From: Nocardioides sp. SLBN-35
Lineage (GTDB): Bacteria > Actinomycetota > Actinomycetes > Propionibacteriales > Nocardioidaceae
DNA: 64,000 nt
Reading direction: 5' to 3'
Assembly (NCBI RefSeq): GCF_006715725.1
Contig: NZ_VFNU01000001.1
Location: 4,650,001 to 4,714,000 of the forward strand
This document shows positions 46,180 through 54,405 of this stretch, one piece after another (the first letter of the stretch is position 1; each line of letters begins with the position of its first letter). A program made the translations under genes and the position numbers. The notes under the pieces were generated by a model that was not told where the DNA came from, searched no databases, and saw only the letters and a list, made by a program, of their open reading frames with translations.

Positions 46180-46776
46180 GTGGCAACCGAATTGACGGCC
46201 CCCGTGCTGCCGGCACCGCCCCTGCCCGTCAGGACCGAACGGCTGGTGCTGCGGACCGTCGCGCCCGCGGACAGCGCGGCGATCGGCGGCTACTGCTCGG
46301 ACCCCGAGGTCACCCGCTACCTGCCGTTCCCGGCGCTGGACGCCGAGGGCGTGGCCGGGCGGATGGAACGGCTGGTCGCCGGCACAGCGCCGTCGGGTCC
46401 CGGTGAGATCCTGGCGCTGGCGGTGGTCCACGACGGCGTGCTCGTCGGCGACCTGATGCTGCGCTTCACCGACCGTCACGGCGAGAGCAACCCGCCGGGC
46501 ATCGGCGAGCTGGGTTGGGTCTTCGCGCCGGAGCACGCCGGGCGCGGGTTCGCGACCGAGGCGGCCAGGGCGCTGGTCGACCTGGCGTTCACGCACTACC
46601 CGCTGCACCGGCTGATGGCGCGCCTCGACCCGCGCAACCTCGCCTCGGCGCGGCTGTGCGAGCGGCTCGGGATGCGGCACGAGGCGCACACCCGCGAGGA
46701 CTACCCCGACCGGGACGGCACGTGGAGCGACACCGCGGTCTACGGGCTGCTGCGCCGCGAGTGGGCCGGCGCCTGA
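46180..46776 (+). CDS. GNAT-family N-acetyltransferase (RimJ/RimL type)
   Basis: 198-aa acetyl-CoA-dependent acetyltransferase. It has the RimJ/L N-terminus VRTERLVLRTVAPADSAAI, the beta-4 strand LGWVFAPEHAGRGFATEAARALVDLAF with the acetyl-CoA P-loop (HAGRGFA), and RLMARLDPRNLASARLCERLGMRHEAHTRED. Substrate unknown. The GTG at 46180 follows TATTCT by seven bases with no ribosome site, a leaderless layout. Divergent from the cold-shock gene. Confidence 0.92.
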   Translation: MATELTAPVLPAPPLPVRTERLVLRTVAPADSAAIGGYCSDPEVTRYLPFPALDAEGVAGRMERLVAGTAPSGPGEILALAVVHDGVLVGDLMLRFTDRHGESNPPGIGELGWVFAPEHAGRGFATEAARALVDLAFTHYPLHRLMARLDPRNLASARLCERLGMRHEAHTREDYPDRDGTWSDTAVYGLLRREWAGA

Positions 46777-46785
46777 GTCCCGACG

Positions 46786-47982
46786 TCAGGTCTCGCGCTC
46801 GACCCGCATCGTGCGGTCGCCGAAGCGCACCTCGTCACCGGCGAGCAGCGTGCTCGGGCGTCCCGGCGACAGCGAGCGCGACATGCCCTTGCGGATGACG
46901 TAGGAGCCGTTGGTCGACCCGCGGTCCATCACCACGAGCGCACCGTCGGGCGCGACCTGGAACTGCGCGTGGGTCTTCGACAGCGACATGTCGGAGGAGC
47001 GCAGGGGTACGACGTGGCGCGCCTCCTCCCCCGGCCGCGGCTCCGGGCGCCGGCCGACGAGCGCGAGGCCCTCGACGACGAACGCCTCGCCGGTGTCGAA
47101 CGCCACCCGCCACCGCACGGTCGCGGGGCTCGGCGGCAGGGCCGCGGGGCCGGTACCGGCACCGGGCTCGGGGCGGACCCGGGTCTGCTCGACCGGGACG
47201 CGGGGTGCCGCGGGCGGGACGGTTGCTGCGGGGACGGCTGGTGCGGCCGGTGGCACCGACGGGGTCGGGCGGGCCTGGGGCGCCGGCGCGGGAGCGGGAG
47301 TCGGCGTGGGTGCCGGGGCCGGGGTGGGCGCGGCGACCGGCGTGGGGACGGGGGCCGGGGCGGGAGTCGGGGCGGGAGTCGGCGTCGGAGTCGGCGTCGG
47401 GTCCGGCATCGGCGTGGGGTGCTCCTCGACCGGCGAGGGCAGCAGTCGCATCGCGGTGAGGTTCACGATCTGCTGCGGCCGCTCGACGACCGGTGCGGCC
47501 TCGACCTCCTGCGGCCGGACGTCGACGACGATCGCGTCGCCGATCCGGTCGTGCAGCCCGCGACGCTGGCGCGAGGGGTCCATCGCGGCGGTCCAGGCGA
47601 ACGTTGCCAGGCCGAGGCCTGCGGTCGGGAGCCCGGCGATGCCGAGCACGATCGCGCGCAGCAGGGCGGCGCCGACACCGATCGGGCGGGCCGTCGTACG
47701 CCGCAGCACGCGCAGGCCGGTCGCGGCCTTGCCGGGGGTGAGGCCCGTCGTACCGACGAGAACGGCGAGCACCAGGCCGACCACCGCCGCGACGCCGAGG
47801 AAGGAGAGCACGACGACCGCGCCGTTGTCGGGATCAACCAGCTTCCACACGCCGAAGGCGGCCGCCGTGGCGATTCCCCAGCCCACCGCCCGGTCGATGA
47901 CGAAGGCGGTGAACCGTCGCTCCATCTCCGCCGGACGGAGGTCACCGGCGGCGAGGGGTGTCGGGGTGGGGACGTGCGACAT
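46786..47982 (-). CDS. RDD-FHA membrane protein
   Basis: About 398 aa. The N-terminal RDD domain has three membrane helices (MERRFTAFVIDRAVGWGIA ... VVGLVLAVLVGTTGLTPGKAATGLRVLR). A ~100-residue Pro/Thr/Ala linker of PTP and PAP repeats follows, then a C-terminal FHA domain that reads phosphothreonine (LVGRRPEPR, DMSLSKTHAQFQV, VMDRGSTNGSYV). It is the third gene of a PP2C-FHA-FHA cluster, so it is probably a membrane-bound reader of Ser/Thr phosphorylation. The start MSHVPTPTP at 47982 is chosen; the longer ATG at 48045 would overlap the upstream gene. Confidence 0.88.
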   Translation of the reverse strand: MSHVPTPTPLAAGDLRPAEMERRFTAFVIDRAVGWGIATAAAFGVWKLVDPDNGAVVVLSFLGVAAVVGLVLAVLVGTTGLTPGKAATGLRVLRRTTARPIGVGAALLRAIVLGIAGLPTAGLGLATFAWTAAMDPSRQRRGLHDRIGDAIVVDVRPQEVEAAPVVERPQQIVNLTAMRLLPSPVEEHPTPMPDPTPTPTPTPAPTPAPAPVPTPVAAPTPAPAPTPTPAPAPAPQARPTPSVPPAAPAVPAATVPPAAPRVPVEQTRVRPEPGAGTGPAALPPSPATVRWRVAFDTGEAFVVEGLALVGRRPEPRPGEEARHVVPLRSSDMSLSKTHAQFQVAPDGALVVMDRGSTNGSYVIRKGMSRSLSPGRPSTLLAGDEVRFGDRTMRVERET

Positions 47983-48010
47983 GCAGGGCGCTCCGAGTAG
48001 CGGCAGGGGA

Positions 48011-49519
48011 TCAGGGACGGGTGACCTGGATGGTGATCCCGTCACCGAGGTTGATGGTCGCGCCGGGGATCAGCTGGACGGCGATGCCAGGCTTGAGGTC
48101 CTCCGGACCGAGGCCCGGCTGCACCAGAACGGTGCCGTTGGTCGAGCCCATGTCGGTCACGACGGCGGTGCCGAGGTCGGCGCCCGTGCCGGGACGCACC
48201 TCGACGTGGGTGGAGGAGATCTCGTGGAGCCGGCTCGGCACCGTGACGAGCATCGGCTGCTCGGTCGAGGTGAACCGGCGCGCCTCCGGCGCCCGGCCGA
48301 TCAGGACCGCGCGGTCGACGATGATCGACTGCCCGTCGGAGACGAGGAGCTTGGCGACCGGCTGGGTGACCGGCGGGGCGGCCGGGGTGCCGGGCACGGG
48401 CGGGACCAGCGGCGCCGGCGGCTCGCCGGCACCGGCGACGGTGAAGCCGTCGTGCTCGATGCCGGGGCCCGGCGGCGCGGGGACGCTGCCGACCGGCTCC
48501 CACGAGCCGACCGGCAGCGGCGGCGCGTCGGGGACCTCGGGCGCACCCGGGGCCGGCGGCGGAGGCGGCACCCAGCCCGGCGGCGCGACCTCGGTCGGGC
48601 CGCCCAGCGGCGGGAAGGTCGGCGCGGGGACGGCCGGCGTCGGCGGCTCGTCGAGCGCGTCGGGCTCGGCCGCGGTGTCGGCGCCGGCGGCGTCGCCGGC
48701 AACGACGTCGTCGGAGCCGTCGGCGGCCGGGGTGTCCCAGGGGGTGACCCAGCCGTCGGGCGCGGGCTCCTGGGGCGCCTCGGCGAGCGGCTCGTCCATC
48801 GACTCGTCGACGGCGTCCATGACCTCGGTGGCGGGGCCGTCGTCGAGGTACGCCGCCTCGGTCACCGCCGCACCCCCCTCGTCAAGCGGGCTGGGCTCGT
48901 CGAGCGCGAGGTGCGCGCCGCCGAGGGCGGGCTCGGGCTCGACGACCGGCTCCGGCTCCGGCTCGACGACCGGCTCCGCCTCGGGCTCCTGCTCGACGAC
49001 CGGCTCGGCGACCGGCTCGGCGACCGGCTCGGCGACCGGCTCGGCGACCGGCTCAGGGGCAGCAGCCGCCACGGCCACGGCCGGGCGGTCGATCCGGCCG
49101 ACCCGGACCAGCCCGGTCAGGATCGGGAAGTCCGTGTCGTCGCTCTCGCCCTCGCCGGCCGGGAGGCTGATGCTGAGCGCGGTGACGTCGTCGAGGCTGC
49201 GCTCGACCCAGGTGTGGCTCGCGCCGCCGTCGACGGTCACGGTCTCCCCGGCGGCGGTGACGGTGGCGACCACGTCGGGGCCGCGCAGCAGGAAGCGGGT
49301 CGGGCCCTCGTCGGTGCTGACCAGTACGAAGCCGGGGATCCGGCTCAGGCCGGAGGCGAGCAGCCCGTCGAGGACGTCGTCGAAGCCGGCGCCGCCGTCG
49401 ACCATCGCCCAGAGGCCGACGACCTGCTCCTTCTGCGACTCCGGGAGCACGATGGCGGCCTCGGGTCCGAAGACGGCGAACCAGGCACCGCTGCGGTACG
49501 ACCAGGCGGTGTCGCTCAT
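48011..49519 (-). CDS. FHA-domain protein with Glu/Pro/Val repeat linker
   Basis: 502-aa soluble protein. The N-terminal ~150 residues (AWSYRSGAWFAVFGPEAAIVLPESQ ...) form a domain I do not recognise. A low-complexity acidic linker has tandem EPVA units, encoded by 12-bp repeats at 49001-49048, and Pro-rich stretches. The C-terminal FHA domain (VLIGRAPEARRF, LHEISSTHVEVR, VTDMGSTNGTVLV) has the phosphothreonine-binding Arg, Ser and Asn. It overlaps the PP2C gene by 4 nt (ATGA). Likely an adaptor in the phosphatase's pathway; no kinase gene is adjacent. Confidence 0.88.
   Translation of the reverse strand: MSDTAWSYRSGAWFAVFGPEAAIVLPESQKEQVVGLWAMVDGGAGFDDVLDGLLASGLSRIPGFVLVSTDEGPTRFLLRGPDVVATVTAAGETVTVDGGASHTWVERSLDDVTALSISLPAGEGESDDTDFPILTGLVRVGRIDRPAVAVAAAAPEPVAEPVAEPVAEPVAEPVVEQEPEAEPVVEPEPEPVVEPEPALGGAHLALDEPSPLDEGGAAVTEAAYLDDGPATEVMDAVDESMDEPLAEAPQEPAPDGWVTPWDTPAADGSDDVVAGDAAGADTAAEPDALDEPPTPAVPAPTFPPLGGPTEVAPPGWVPPPPPAPGAPEVPDAPPLPVGSWEPVGSVPAPPGPGIEHDGFTVAGAGEPPAPLVPPVPGTPAAPPVTQPVAKLLVSDGQSIIVDRAVLIGRAPEARRFTSTEQPMLVTVPSRLHEISSTHVEVRPGTGADLGTAVVTDMGSTNGTVLVQPGLGPEDLKPGIAVQLIPGATINLGDGITIQVTRP
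49001..49048. repeat. Four tandem 12-bp repeats in the FHA gene
   Basis: Four perfect copies of CGGCTCGGCGAC plus a partial copy, encoding EPVA repeats on the minus strand. Slipped-strand variation would change linker length in steps of four residues and keep the frame. Confidence 0.9.
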
Positions 49520-50355
49520 GGGAGGGCCCCCAACTTCTGCTCCAGACTCAGCCGCTGCGTGCGGGAGTCGTACGGGTCAACGTGTGCCAATCCCACCACA
49601 TCGACCACGACGGCCGTCGCGTTGTCGTGCCCGCCCGCGGCGACCGCGGCGGCGACCAGGGCGTCGGCGGCGTCGCGCGGGTCGTCGTACCCGGCGAGGA
49701 TCGAGGCGATGGTCACGTCGTCCACCATGCCACTGACGCCGTCGGAGCACAGCAGCAGGCGCTCGGCGGCGGCGAGGGGCAGCAGGTAGTAGTCGGCGGC
49801 GCCGCTGACGGCACCGGGCATCGCCGCTCCCCCGAGCGCGCGGGTGACGACATTGCGATTCGGGTGGACGGCCGCGTCGTCGGGCGTGATCCGGCCGGCG
49901 TCGACGAGCTCCTGGACCAGGCTGTGGTCGACGCTGACCTGCTCGAGCTCGCCCTCGTTCCATCGGTAGATCCGGGAGTCCCCGACGTTGGCGAGCAGCC
50001 AGTGGGGTCCGTCCGCGGACTGCACGAGCAGGGCGAGTACGACGGTGGTGCCGGCCGCGAAGTCGTCACCGGCCCCGGCGGCGCGCTGCTCCTCGTCGTA
50101 GGCCAGCAGGCGGTCCTGGGCGGCCTGGAGCGCCGCGTCGACCGCCGCGGTGCCGTCGTCGAGGTCGTAGTCGCCGTGGGCGAGGCGCGCGAGCTCCTCG
50201 ACGGCGTACCGGCTGGCGACGTCACCGCGGTCGTGTCCGCCCATGCCGTCGGCCACGACGAAGACCGGCGGATCGGACAGGAAGGCGTCCTCGTTGACCT
50301 GCCGGACCAGGCCGACGTCCGTCGCAGCACCGTGGTGCAGCTCGACGCTGCTCAT
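49516..50355 (-). CDS. PP2C-family Ser/Thr protein phosphatase
   Basis: 279-aa metal-dependent phosphatase of the PstP/Stp type but without a membrane segment. Metal-site and family motifs are all present: TDVGLVRQVNEDAF, VVADGMGGHDRGDVAS, AGTTVVLALL, ANVGDSRIYRW, LLLCSDGVSGMV and GGHDNATAVVVD. Removes phosphate from Ser/Thr-phosphorylated proteins. The start ATG at 50355 lies 21 nt from the divergent helicase-associated gene. First gene of the cluster, overlapping the FHA gene. Confidence 0.95.
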   Translation of the reverse strand: MSSVELHHGAATDVGLVRQVNEDAFLSDPPVFVVADGMGGHDRGDVASRYAVEELARLAHGDYDLDDGTAAVDAALQAAQDRLLAYDEEQRAAGAGDDFAAGTTVVLALLVQSADGPHWLLANVGDSRIYRWNEGELEQVSVDHSLVQELVDAGRITPDDAAVHPNRNVVTRALGGAAMPGAVSGAADYYLLPLAAAERLLLCSDGVSGMVDDVTIASILAGYDDPRDAADALVAAAVAAGGHDNATAVVVDVVGLAHVDPYDSRTQRLSLEQKLGALP

Positions 50356-50376
50356 CGATGTCCTAGCGTTGGCACC

Positions 50377-52665
50377 GTGGGAGCGGGACCGAGCGGACAC
50401 CGGTCGTTGGCCGACCAGCTGCGGTCGTGGCCCGACGATCGGCTCCAGCGCCTGCTCACCGCTCGTCCCGACCTGGCCACCCCTGCCCCTCACGACTTCG
50501 GACAACTCGCGTCCCGCGCCGCGGTGAGGAACTCGATCGCTCGCGCGCTCGACAGCCTCACCCGAGGCGAGCTCTCGGTACTGGATGCCCTCGTCGTCGC
50601 CGGTCAAACCACCGATCCGGAAGTCGCCGCGATCGTCGACGCGGACCCGGCGTACGTCGCTGCGACCCTCGCCCGGCTGCGCGATCTCGCGGTCGCCTGG
50701 GACTCGCCCGAGGGCCTCCGGGCGCTGAGCGGTGTCGCCGACGCGATGGTCGGCGGTCCGGACGCCGGGGTGAGCGGGCTGCGGCCGCGGACGGCGACCC
50801 CGCGCCCGGCCGAGGAGATCGCCGAGGCGCTGGCGGCGCTGCCGTCCGCGGCCCGCGCGCTGCTCGACCACGTCATCGCGGAGGGCGGTACGGCGAAGTC
50901 CGGGTCGGTCCGGGTGGGGGTGCGCCCCGAGGACGCCGAGACCCCCGCCGAGCTGCTCGTCGCGCACCGGCTGCTGGTTCCCGGCGGCTCCTTCCTCCCA
51001 GGGCTGCTGGTCGTGCCGGGCGAGGTCGGACTGGCGGTCCGCGGTGGCCGGACGACGACCGAGCCGGTCGACGTCGCGCCCCCGGTCGCGTCGGAGGAGC
51101 GCTCGCCGAGGCTGGCCGCGAGTGCCGCGCTGGGCGCCGCCACGGACGTCGTACGACGCGTCGGCCTGCTCCTCGAGTGGTGGGGCACCCGCCCTGCGGC
51201 GGCGCTGCGCACCACCGGGCTGGGCGTGCGGGAGCTGAAGGCTGCCGCGGCCCAGCTGCAGGTGCCGGAGGCCGAGGCGGCATTGGTCGTCGAGCTCGCG
51301 CACGAGGCCGGGCTGGCCGCCACCCGCGCGGACGCGGACGGCAACCCGGTGTGGGTGCCGACCTCGGCGTTCGACGAGTGGGCCGAGCGGCCGGTCGCCG
51401 AGCGGTGGACCGTGCTGGCGCGGGCCTGGCTGTCGAGCGCGCGGCTGCCGTCGCTGGTCGGCGAGCGCGGGCCGGACCAGAAGCCGTGGAACGCGCTGAC
51501 CCCCGAGCTGGCCGCTGCCGGGATGCCCGAGGCCAAGGCGATGGCGCTCGCCGTCCTGGCCGGCCTGCCCGAGGGACACGGCCTCGCTGCCGGCACCGGG
51601 TTGCCGTCGTTGGTCGCTCGGGTCGCATGGGAGCGGCCGCGCCGGCCCCGGACCCGTCCCGACCTGGTGGCGTGGGCGGTCGCCGAGGCGGCCGTCCTCG
51701 GGCTGACGGGTGCCGACGTGCTGGCGCCGTACGCGCGAGCGCTGCTGGCCAGCGAGGACCCCGCGCCCGTTCTGGCCGAGCTGCTGCCGCCGCCCGTCGA
51801 CCACGTGCTGATCCAGGCCGACCTGACCGCCGTCGCGCCGGGTCCGCTCGAGCCCGACCTGGCCCGGCGGCTGCAGCAGGTCGCCGACGTCGACTCGCAC
51901 GGTGCCGCGACGGTCTACCGCTTCACCCCCGGCTCCGTACGACGCGCGCTGGACTCCGGCTGGACCGCGGCCGAGCTGCACGCGTTCGTGCTCGCCGCGT
52001 CCCGCACGCCGGTCCCCCAGCCGTTGAGCTACCTGATCGACGACGTGGTCCGCTCCTTCGGGCGGCTGCGGGTCGGGCTGGCGTCGTCGTTCGTGCGCTC
52101 GGAGGACGAGGCGGCGCTGGCCGCGCTGGTCAACCACCCGAAGGCGGCAGGGCTCGGGCTGCAGCGGATCGCACCGACCGTCGTGGTCTCGACGCTGCCC
52201 ATCGACGTCCTCCTGCTCAGGCTGCGTGAGCTCGGCCTGGCGCCGGTGGTCGAGGGCCCCGACGGCGTGGTCCGGGTGGGCGCGCCCGACTCCCTGCGCG
52301 CCCGCACCCCCCGGACCCGGGAGAGCGCGGACACCGCCCGGTCCGCGGCCCGTCAGGCCGCCCACGTCGTGTCCGCCGTGGCGACGCTGCGCGAGGGGGA
52401 CGAGGCGGCCCGCAACCGGCCCGCGACCGCCACCGCCGCGGGCGGCGGGGTGCTCTCGGCGCTGCGCGAGGCGATCGAGCGCGGCGGCGCCGTCCTCATC
52501 GGGTTCACCGACAACCAAGGCGTGGTGTCCGAGCGGACCGTGCGCCCGCTCGTCGTCGAGGGCGGGCAGCTGACCGCGTTCGACGCCGACGCCGAGGACG
52601 ACGACCCGGACGCGGAGCGGCGCTACGCCGTGCACCGGATCAGCCGGGTCATCCCCGTCACGTAA
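50377..52665 (+). CDS. Helicase-associated protein, XPB partner candidate
   Basis: 762-aa protein with no helicase motors. A winged-helix-like N-terminal part (LTRGELSVLDALVVAG), a middle helical part, and a C-terminal segment (VLIQADLTAVAPGPLEPDLARRLQQVADVDSHGAATVYRFTPGSVRRALDSG) that matches the Helicase_C_3/XPB-Ssl2-like domain. The 9-nt gap to the XPB helicase gene, and conservation of such pairs in actinobacteria as I recall, suggest a shared complex. The GTG at 50377 is chosen; TAGCGT lies seven bases upstream, and earlier starts are antisense to the phosphatase gene. Confidence 0.85.
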   Translation: MGAGPSGHRSLADQLRSWPDDRLQRLLTARPDLATPAPHDFGQLASRAAVRNSIARALDSLTRGELSVLDALVVAGQTTDPEVAAIVDADPAYVAATLARLRDLAVAWDSPEGLRALSGVADAMVGGPDAGVSGLRPRTATPRPAEEIAEALAALPSAARALLDHVIAEGGTAKSGSVRVGVRPEDAETPAELLVAHRLLVPGGSFLPGLLVVPGEVGLAVRGGRTTTEPVDVAPPVASEERSPRLAASAALGAATDVVRRVGLLLEWWGTRPAAALRTTGLGVRELKAAAAQLQVPEAEAALVVELAHEAGLAATRADADGNPVWVPTSAFDEWAERPVAERWTVLARAWLSSARLPSLVGERGPDQKPWNALTPELAAAGMPEAKAMALAVLAGLPEGHGLAAGTGLPSLVARVAWERPRRPRTRPDLVAWAVAEAAVLGLTGADVLAPYARALLASEDPAPVLAELLPPPVDHVLIQADLTAVAPGPLEPDLARRLQQVADVDSHGAATVYRFTPGSVRRALDSGWTAAELHAFVLAASRTPVPQPLSYLIDDVVRSFGRLRVGLASSFVRSEDEAALAALVNHPKAAGLGLQRIAPTVVVSTLPIDVLLLRLRELGLAPVVEGPDGVVRVGAPDSLRARTPRTRESADTARSAARQAAHVVSAVATLREGDEAARNRPATATAAGGGVLSALREAIERGGAVLIGFTDNQGVVSERTVRPLVVEGGQLTAFDADAEDDDPDAERRYAVHRISRVIPVT

Positions 52666-52674
52666 ACTCGTGCG

Positions 52675-54333
52675 GTGACAGACGGACCCCTGATCGTGCA
52701 GTCGGACAAGTCGCTGCTGCTGGAGGTCGACCACCCGCAGGCCGCGGAGTGCCGCAAGGCGATCGCACCGTTCGCCGAGCTGGAGCGCTCACCGGAGCAC
52801 ATCCACACCTACCGGCTGACCCCGCTGGGGCTGTGGAACGCGCGTGCCGCCGGGCACGACGCGGAGCAGGTGGTGGACACGCTGCTGACCTGGTCGCGCT
52901 ACCCGGTCCCCCACGCACTGCTGGTCGACGTCGCCGAGACGATGGCCCGCTACGGCCGGCTGCGGCTCGAGAAGCACCCCGTGCACGGCCTGGTGCTGGC
53001 CTCCAGCGACCGGCCGGTGCTCGAGGAGGTGCTGCGCGCCAAGAAGATCGCCGGCATGCTCGGCGACCGGATCGACGACGACACCGTCGCGGTCCACCCC
53101 TCCGAGCGCGGCAACCTCAAGCAGGCGCTGCTCAAGCTGGGCTGGCCGGCCGAGGACTATGCCGGGTACGTCGACGGCGAGGCCCATCCGATCGCGCTCG
53201 ACGAGGAGGACTGGTCGCTGCGCTCCTACCAGTCGGAGGCGGCCGAGGCGTTCTGGCACGGGGGCTCGGGCGTCGTCGTCCTCCCCTGCGGGGCCGGCAA
53301 GACGCTGGTCGGCGCGGCCGCGATGGCCCACGCGCAGGCGACCACGCTGATCCTGGTCACCAACACGGTGAGCGCCCGGCAGTGGAAGGACGAGCTGGTC
53401 CGTCGTACCTCGCTGACGGAGGACGAGATCGGCGAGTACTCCGGCACCGTCAAGGAGATCCGGCCGGTCACCATCGCGACGTACCAGGTCATCACGACCA
53501 AGCGGAAGGGTGTCTACCCGCACCTGGAGCTGTTCGATGCGCGCGACTGGGGCCTGATCGTCTACGACGAGGTACACCTGCTGCCGGCGCCGATCTTCCG
53601 GATGACCGCCGACCTGCAGGCGCGGCGCCGGATCGGGCTGACCGCGACGCTGGTCCGTGAGGACGGCCGCGAGGGCGACGTGTTCTCGTTGATCGGCCCG
53701 AAGCGGTACGACGCCCCGTGGAAGGACATCGAGGCCCAGGGCTGGATCGCGCCGGCCGACTGCATCGAGGTGCGGGTGTCGTTGCCGGAGTCCGCCCGGA
53801 TGACCTACGCGACGGCCGATCCCGAGGAGCGCTACCGGTTGGCGGCATGCACCCCGGAGAAGCTCTCGGTGGTGCGCGACCTCGTGGCGCGGCACGCCGG
53901 CCAGCCGACACTGGTGATCGGGCAGTACCTCGAGCAGCTCGCCGAGCTCGGCGAGGCCCTGGACGCGCCGATCATCACCGGGCAGACGACGGTCAAGGAG
54001 CGGCAGCGGCTGTTCGACGCGTTCCGCTCCGGCGAGATCGGGCTGCTGGTGGTCTCGAAGGTCGCGAACTTCTCGATCGACCTGCCCACCGCCGAGGTCG
54101 CCATCCAGGTGTCGGGATCGTTCGGCTCACGACAGGAGGAGGCGCAGCGCCTCGGTCGGCTGCTCCGCCCGGGGCCGCCGGGCCCCGGTGGCGAGCGGAA
54201 GGTCGCGCACTTCTACACGATCGTGGCGCGCGACACCGTCGACGCCGAGTTCGCCCAGAACCGGCAGCGGTTCCTGGCCGAGCAGGGCTACGCGTACCGG
54301 ATCGTCGACGCGGAGGACCTCGCCGGCGCCTGA
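52675..54333 (+). CDS. DNA repair helicase XPB
   Basis: 552-aa superfamily 2 helicase, homologue of eukaryotic XPB/ERCC3 and mycobacterial XPB. Walker A is VLPCGAGKTLVGAAAM; motif Ia follows; DEVH box IVYDEVHLLPAP; motif III GLTATLVREDGRE (with the RED motif of XPB); motif VI QRLGRLLRPG. The N-terminal ~180 residues are the actinobacterial Helicase_C_3-like and DNA-damage-recognition part. A 3'-5' DNA helicase presumably used in repair. The GTG is six bases after TAAACT and 9 nt after the partner gene. No Bax1/XPG-like nuclease is adjacent. Confidence 0.95.
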   Translation: MTDGPLIVQSDKSLLLEVDHPQAAECRKAIAPFAELERSPEHIHTYRLTPLGLWNARAAGHDAEQVVDTLLTWSRYPVPHALLVDVAETMARYGRLRLEKHPVHGLVLASSDRPVLEEVLRAKKIAGMLGDRIDDDTVAVHPSERGNLKQALLKLGWPAEDYAGYVDGEAHPIALDEEDWSLRSYQSEAAEAFWHGGSGVVVLPCGAGKTLVGAAAMAHAQATTLILVTNTVSARQWKDELVRRTSLTEDEIGEYSGTVKEIRPVTIATYQVITTKRKGVYPHLELFDARDWGLIVYDEVHLLPAPIFRMTADLQARRRIGLTATLVREDGREGDVFSLIGPKRYDAPWKDIEAQGWIAPADCIEVRVSLPESARMTYATADPEERYRLAACTPEKLSVVRDLVARHAGQPTLVIGQYLEQLAELGEALDAPIITGQTTVKERQRLFDAFRSGEIGLLVVSKVANFSIDLPTAEVAIQVSGSFGSRQEEAQRLGRLLRPGPPGPGGERKVAHFYTIVARDTVDAEFAQNRQRFLAEQGYAYRIVDAEDLAGA

Positions 54334-54336
54334 CGA

Positions 54337-54399
54337 CCGCACCCCCTACGAATTGGTCGTGAAACCGGTCGAACCGGGACCAATTCGTAGGGGGTGCGG
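54337..54399. terminator. Very long hairpin between convergent XPB and lon genes
   Basis: Perfect 22-bp stem (54337-54358 with 54378-54399, outer part CCGCACCCCC/GGGGGTGCGG, inner part ACGAATTGGTC/GACCAATTCGT). Its 19-nt loop contains a further CCGGT-CGA-ACCGG hairpin. It starts 3 nt after the XPB stop and ends 6 nt before the lon stop, so it should terminate both. Its length and double-hairpin form suggest a dispersed repetitive element rather than a plain terminator. Confidence 0.85.
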
Positions 54400-54405
54400 A
54401 TCAGA

